Source of the DNA: Azophilus sp965116165
GTDB taxonomy: Bacteria > Pseudomonadota > Gammaproteobacteria > Pseudomonadales > Azotimanducaceae
NCBI GenBank assembly: GCA_965116165.1
Contig: OZ220484.1
Location: 3,286,001 to 3,350,000 of the forward strand
Length of the DNA: 64,000 nucleotides
Direction of reading: 5' to 3'
Shown here: one piece after another, positions 60,940 to 64,000 of the stretch
Numbering within the stretch: the stretch's first letter is position 1
Layout: each line of letters starts with the position of its first letter
Made by a program: the position numbers and the translations under genes
The notes under the pieces: model-generated
What the model saw: the letters and a program-made list of their open reading frames with translations, nothing else
Told to the model about the DNA's origin: nothing
Databases searched by the model: none

Positions 60940-61742
60940 CGAGAATCGGGGCCAAGCGCCGCAACCGGATCGTCACCGCGCTTTGCCTGCTGCCGGCGGT
61001 GGTGGGGAGCATCTACCTGAGCCAACCCTATTCGGCGATCCTGTTTTTTGCCGCCGGGGCGCTCGGCATGTACGAGTGGGCGGGTTTGGCCCGGTGGGCG
61101 TCGGCTTGGCGGCGCGGCCTGTTCACCGCTGCCTATGCGCTCCTCGCGATACTCAGCTATGAGGCGTCGGGGATGCGGTTGGCCGCGCTGTGGACGGGTA
61201 TCGTCATTTGGGCATTGGCGATCATCGGCATTCTTGGATGGCCCGTTGGCCGAGGAATGTTCAAATCGCGTTGGCTAATCGCGACGCTCGGAGTGCTGGT
61301 GATTTGGAGCGCCTGGGTGGCCGTGGTGACAATACGCGCGGCCCCCGTCGGCAGCCATTGGCTATTGTGGGTTTTCATCCTAGTTTGGAGCGTGGACATA
61401 GGCGCGTATTTTGTCGGCGGGCGATTGGGTCGACGGCGGCTGGCCCCCAACCTAAGCCCCGGCAAAACCTGGGAGGGTGCGTTGGCCGGTGCCGCCCTGG
61501 GTGCCACGGTCTGCCTTGGCGCCCTGGCGGTCGTCGGTCGGTTGGATTGGATTTGGGTTGCGGTGACATTGCTGTTGATTGTGGTCTCGATATTCGGCGA
61601 CTTGCTGGAAAGCCTGTTGAAGCGGGCTTCCGGCGTGAAGGATTCCGGTGCTTTGCTGCCGGGCCACGGGGGTGTGCTCGACCGTATCGACTCGGCGCTG
61701 CCGGTGCTGCCCGCCTTTGCGGTCATTCTCGGCGGTTTCTAG
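60927..61742 (+). CDS. cdsA: Phosphatidate cytidylyltransferase (CDP-diglyceride synthase)
   Basis: CdsA makes CDP-diacylglycerol for phospholipid synthesis at the inner membrane. The 271-residue protein has about eight membrane segments and the signature IFGDLLESLLKRASGVKDSG followed by LLPGHGGVLDRIDS. The NLSPGKTWEGALAG motif precedes it. GTG 60927 is the likely start. Normally dxr follows; here repeats B3 and C2 follow and no gene is found until rseP. Confidence 0.95.
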   Translation: MSGVARIGAKRRNRIVTALCLLPAVVGSIYLSQPYSAILFFAAGALGMYEWAGLARWASAWRRGLFTAAYALLAILSYEASGMRLAALWTGIVIWALAIIGILGWPVGRGMFKSRWLIATLGVLVIWSAWVAVVTIRAAPVGSHWLLWVFILVWSVDIGAYFVGGRLGRRRLAPNLSPGKTWEGALAGAALGATVCLGALAVVGRLDWIWVAVTLLLIVVSIFGDLLESLLKRASGVKDSGALLPGHGGVLDRIDSALPVLPAFAVILGGF

Positions 61743-61808
61743 TCCGACCCATTCATGCATAAACCACTGCTCTTGCCAGCCTCGCCACGTTCATTCGCGA
61801 ATGCATCG
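61743..61808. repeat. Family B-related repeat, copy B3
   Basis: CCGACCCATTCATGCATAAA at the left and GTTCATTCGCGAATGCATCG G at the right are imperfect inverted copies and resemble the B1 ends. The interior CCTCGCCACGTTCATTC is shared with B2. It begins just after the cdsA stop codon. Confidence 0.55.
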
Positions 61809-61842
61809 GGCCGTTGGGTGCGACGGCCCACCCAATCGCGCT

Positions 61843-61970
61843 CGGCAGTCATTCCCACCAAGCGTGGCAATGCCCGGAAATTGCTGCTCAACCAATGCCT
61901 GGGCGGTCAATTTCGCTGGATGGTCGCACCCAAACGAATGATCGCGCATTATTGGCGGGAATTGCCGCCC
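61843..61970. repeat. Family C repeat, copy C2
   Basis: GGCAGTCATTCCCACCAAGC GTGGCAATGCC at the left and CGCATTATTGGCGGGAATTG CC at the right, imperfect inverted copies. It shares CCAACCAATGCC-type and GCACCCAAACGAATGATC blocks with C1. The whole 61743-62135 gap holds no gene besides these repeats. Confidence 0.7.
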
Positions 61971-62135
61971 CCTGGTTTTCCGTTCGACCGGGGATTTGGT
62001 GATCGGCTAAGATACGTTCCCCCACAGGCCGGGCCCGTTGAACCATGTGCAAAATTCACAAATGAGCCGATTTCCAGGTCGTCGGCCCGCCTTTGGTGGG
62101 CCTAAAACAAATCTCGTTGGCCGAGGGACTGAAGT

Positions 62136-63461
62136 ATGCTGATCTATCCCCTGGCATTCCTAGTGACGCTTGGCATTCTCGTCACTATCCACGAATACGG
62201 CCACTTTCTGGTGGCGCGTTGGTCGGGGGTGCGTGTACTGCGGTTCTCCGTCGGGTTCGGCAAACCCATCTGGTCTTGGTACGACCGGCGCGGCACCGAG
62301 TTCGCGCTCGCCGCCATTCCGCTCGGAGGCTATGTGCGCATGCTCGACGAGCAGGACACATCGGCCGATGTCGAAGTCCGGCCGGGGGATGTTTCCTACA
62401 ATCAGTTGAGCCCGTGGTGGCGTATGGCCATCGCCTTGGCCGGTCCGCTCGCCAATTTCCTGCTGGCGGCTGTTGCCTATTGGTGCCTGGCCGTCGCGGG
62501 CTCGGCCAATCTGGTTCCCATGGTCGGCAAGCTGGAGCAAACGAGTGCGGTCCGGTGCGCGGGCATGCGGGACTATCGGGAGATTGTCGCTGTGGATGGC
62601 CGTGCGGTGCGGAGTTGGCAGGAAATAGTCATGGCGCTCTCCGACCGGCTTGGCGACACCGGCGCTATCGAGATTGGCAGCCGTGGCTTTGGAGAGGAAA
62701 TTGCCACCACTGTGGCGGTTCCGGTCGACGGCTGGCTGCGGGGCGAGACGGATCCGGACCTCTTGCGGAACCTCGGCTTGACGCCGGCCTACCCGCCGGT
62801 GGTCGGCCTGGTGCGGGCGGATGGCCCGGCGGCTCGCGGTGGCGTGCGGCCATGGGACCATGTCGTTGCGATTAACGGATCGCCCATCGATGACTGGGAT
62901 GCCATGGTCGATGCTATCCAGGCGTCGCCGGATCGGTCGATGCAGTGGATGGTGGTGCGCCGGGGCCTGTCCCTGGAACTTTCCGTCACACCGGAGCGCC
63001 ATTTGCTCGACGATGGCCCGGCGGTTGGTTTTGTGGGTATTGGCCTTGCCACCAACCAGGTCCGCTATGGGCCGCTTGAAGCCATACCGAGAGGTTTGGC
63101 CGAAACCGCCGGGAAGACGATGCTGACGCTCGGCCATCTGAGGAAAATGCTGTTCGGCGATATATCCGTGCGCAACCTTGGCGGCCCCATCACCATCGCC
63201 AAGGTGGCCGGTGATTCCGTTCAGGCCGGCTGGCGCGTCTATGTCGGTATTCTCGCCCTGCTGAGCATCTCGCTTGGGGTTTTGAACCTGCTGCCGATAC
63301 CGCTGCTCGATGGGGGGCATGTGCTCTATTGTCTGGCCGAACTGATTGCGCGCCGCCCGGTTTCAGAGCGGGTGCGGCTGGTGGGTGCGCAGGTTGGCCT
63401 GTTGCTGGTGGGCGGTATCATCATCCTCGTGTTCATCAACGATATTGCGAGGTTGTTTTGA
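62136..63461 (+). CDS. rseP: Site-2 protease RseP
   Basis: RseP is the inner-membrane metalloprotease that makes the second cut in the sigma-E anti-sigma factor and clears signal-peptide remnants. The 441-residue protein has the zinc motif HEYGH at residues 19-23, the second metal motif with LLPIPLLDGGHVLY near the C-terminus, four membrane segments and two periplasmic PDZ domains (second: VVGLVRADGPAARGGVRPWD HVVAINGSPIDDW). The TGA stop overlaps the bamA ATG by one base. Confidence 0.96.
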   Translation: MLIYPLAFLVTLGILVTIHEYGHFLVARWSGVRVLRFSVGFGKPIWSWYDRRGTEFALAAIPLGGYVRMLDEQDTSADVEVRPGDVSYNQLSPWWRMAIALAGPLANFLLAAVAYWCLAVAGSANLVPMVGKLEQTSAVRCAGMRDYREIVAVDGRAVRSWQEIVMALSDRLGDTGAIEIGSRGFGEEIATTVAVPVDGWLRGETDPDLLRNLGLTPAYPPVVGLVRADGPAARGGVRPWDHVVAINGSPIDDWDAMVDAIQASPDRSMQWMVVRRGLSLELSVTPERHLLDDGPAVGFVGIGLATNQVRYGPLEAIPRGLAETAGKTMLTLGHLRKMLFGDISVRNLGGPITIAKVAGDSVQAGWRVYVGILALLSISLGVLNLLPIPLLDGGHVLYCLAELIARRPVSERVRLVGAQVGLLLVGGIIILVFINDIARLF

Positions 63462-63494
63462 TGGGGCCTTATCAGTTGGATGGAACACCGGTGT
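63459..63494 (+). repeat. Motif E at the rseP-bamA junction
   Basis: TTGATGGGGCCTTATCAGTT GGATGGAACACCGGTG resembles the block at 58758-58793 (TTGATGCGGCATTATCGGTT GGATGGAGTGC). In this copy its TGA is the rseP stop and its ATG the first bamA start candidate. Confidence 0.5.
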
Positions 63495-64000
63495 CCCGCC
63501 TCGCAAAGTGGCCGGGGCCGCGCGTTTTTGGGAGCGTTGCGGCGTTGGTTCTTGGCGCCTTGCTGTCCGCTTCGGTTTGGGCGCAGGCGTTCACCATTGC
63601 CGATATTCGTTTGCAGGGGTTGCAGCGGGTGTCCGCCGGAACCGTGTTCAATATCCTGCCCGTGCAGGTTGGCGATTCCATCGACAAGGTTGGGGTTCGG
63701 CAACTCATACGGCTGCTATTCGCGTCCGGTTATTTCGACGACATTCGCATGGCCCGCGACGAAGATGTGCTGGTCGTTACGCTGGTTGAGCGCCCGGCCA
63801 TAGAGTCCATCGAAATCGAGGGCAACAAGGCCATCAAGACCGAGGCGTTGCTGGAGGGGCTCACCCAGCAGGGCCTGGCCGAGGGGGAAATCTTCAAGCA
63901 GGCGACTTTGGAGCGGCTGGGCTTGGAATTGGAGCGGCAATACGTTGCCCAGGGCCGTTATGGCGCCACCATCGACACCACCATCGAGGAATTGCCGCGC
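63461..64000 (+). CDS. bamA: Outer-membrane assembly factor BamA, 5' part
   Basis: BamA is the core of the machinery that inserts beta-barrel proteins into the outer membrane. 180 codons are present before the window ends. After a signal peptide (GSVAALVLGALLSASVWAQA) the first POTRA domain reads FTIADIRLQGLQRVSAGTVF NILPVQVGD, then FASGYFDDIRMARDEDVLVV TLVERPAIESIEIEGNKAIK T, and the second POTRA begins with LLEGLTQQGLAEGEIF. The start is ATG 63461 or GTG 63491; the first ten codons are motif E, so the latter or a later start may be the original. Confidence 0.95.
   Translation, partial: MGPYQLDGTPVSRLAKWPGPRVFGSVAALVLGALLSASVWAQAFTIADIRLQGLQRVSAGTVFNILPVQVGDSIDKVGVRQLIRLLFASGYFDDIRMARDEDVLVVTLVERPAIESIEIEGNKAIKTEALLEGLTQQGLAEGEIFKQATLERLGLELERQYVAQGRYGATIDTTIEELPR

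Overview
The window is high-GC chromosomal DNA from a gammaproteobacterium. The evidence is gene order: mucD-lepA-lepB-rnc-era-recO, then relA, and further on dapD-glnD-map / rpsB-tsf-pyrH-frr-uppS-cdsA / rseP-bamA, all close to the Pseudomonas/Chromatiales-type arrangement. The proteins include EXDD-type RelA, PlsB, type II secretion GspC/D/N, RseP and BamA. An ankyrin-bearing ATPase, many decayed catabolic genes and dense short repeats would suit an uncultured marine or host-associated lineage, but that is inference.

Layout. 0.3-1.8 kb: a minus-strand P-loop ATPase with C-terminal ankyrin repeats. 2.6-10.9 kb: miaB, a shortened RseC/MucC-like gene, mucD, lepA, lepB, rnc, era, recO. 11.3-20.8 kb: relA, adk, moeA, tsaB, rsmJ, an NnrU-family gene, plsB. 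21.2-24.2 kb: gspD and gspC on the minus strand. 24.2-42.9 kb: accessory island 1, lying between gspC and gspN. It holds a PIN/antitoxin pair, a carotenoid oxygenase-family dioxygenase, an AAA/DUF4143 ATPase, an N-acyl-D-amino-acid deacylase-like amidohydrolase, an SDR like coniferyl-alcohol dehydrogenases, a VOC fusion, an AraC regulator, and an apparent operon of TonB receptor, acyl-CoA synthetase and tannase/feruloyl esterase. These sit among at least nine gene fragments. 42.9-45.2 kb: gspN and dapE. 45.2-51.8 kb: accessory island 2 between dapE and dapD. It carries an AT-rich, tightly overlapping trio (pentapeptide-repeat protein, two-helix K+-channel-like protein, nucleotidyltransferase-like protein), a decayed TonB receptor, an EcoRII-like restriction-modification locus (M gene intact, R gene frameshifted at seven G, vsr relic between them), a lipoprotein and a small unknown protein. 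51.8-64 kb: dapD, glnD, map, then divergently rpsB to bamA, which runs off the window. The dxr gene usually found between cdsA and rseP is missing; two repeats lie there instead.

Short interspersed repeats are the most striking overall feature. I separate families A (about 85 bp, terminal inverted repeats), B (about 150 bp, inverted repeats), C (about 125 bp, inverted repeats), D (about 103 bp, eight copies), F (about 45 bp, nested in or between others) and a short motif E. They lie exactly against gene ends and supply stop codons (miaB, relA, gspD, dapD) or spurious N-terminal extensions (ATPase, moeA, gspN, dapD, glnD, the RseC-like gene). For that reason I moved several start codons downstream of the longest open frame.

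The best candidate for an undescribed system is the trio at 45378-46971: a putative sensor, ion channel and nucleotidyltransferase next to a restriction-modification locus. Its function is unproven. No tRNA, rRNA or CRISPR array was seen.
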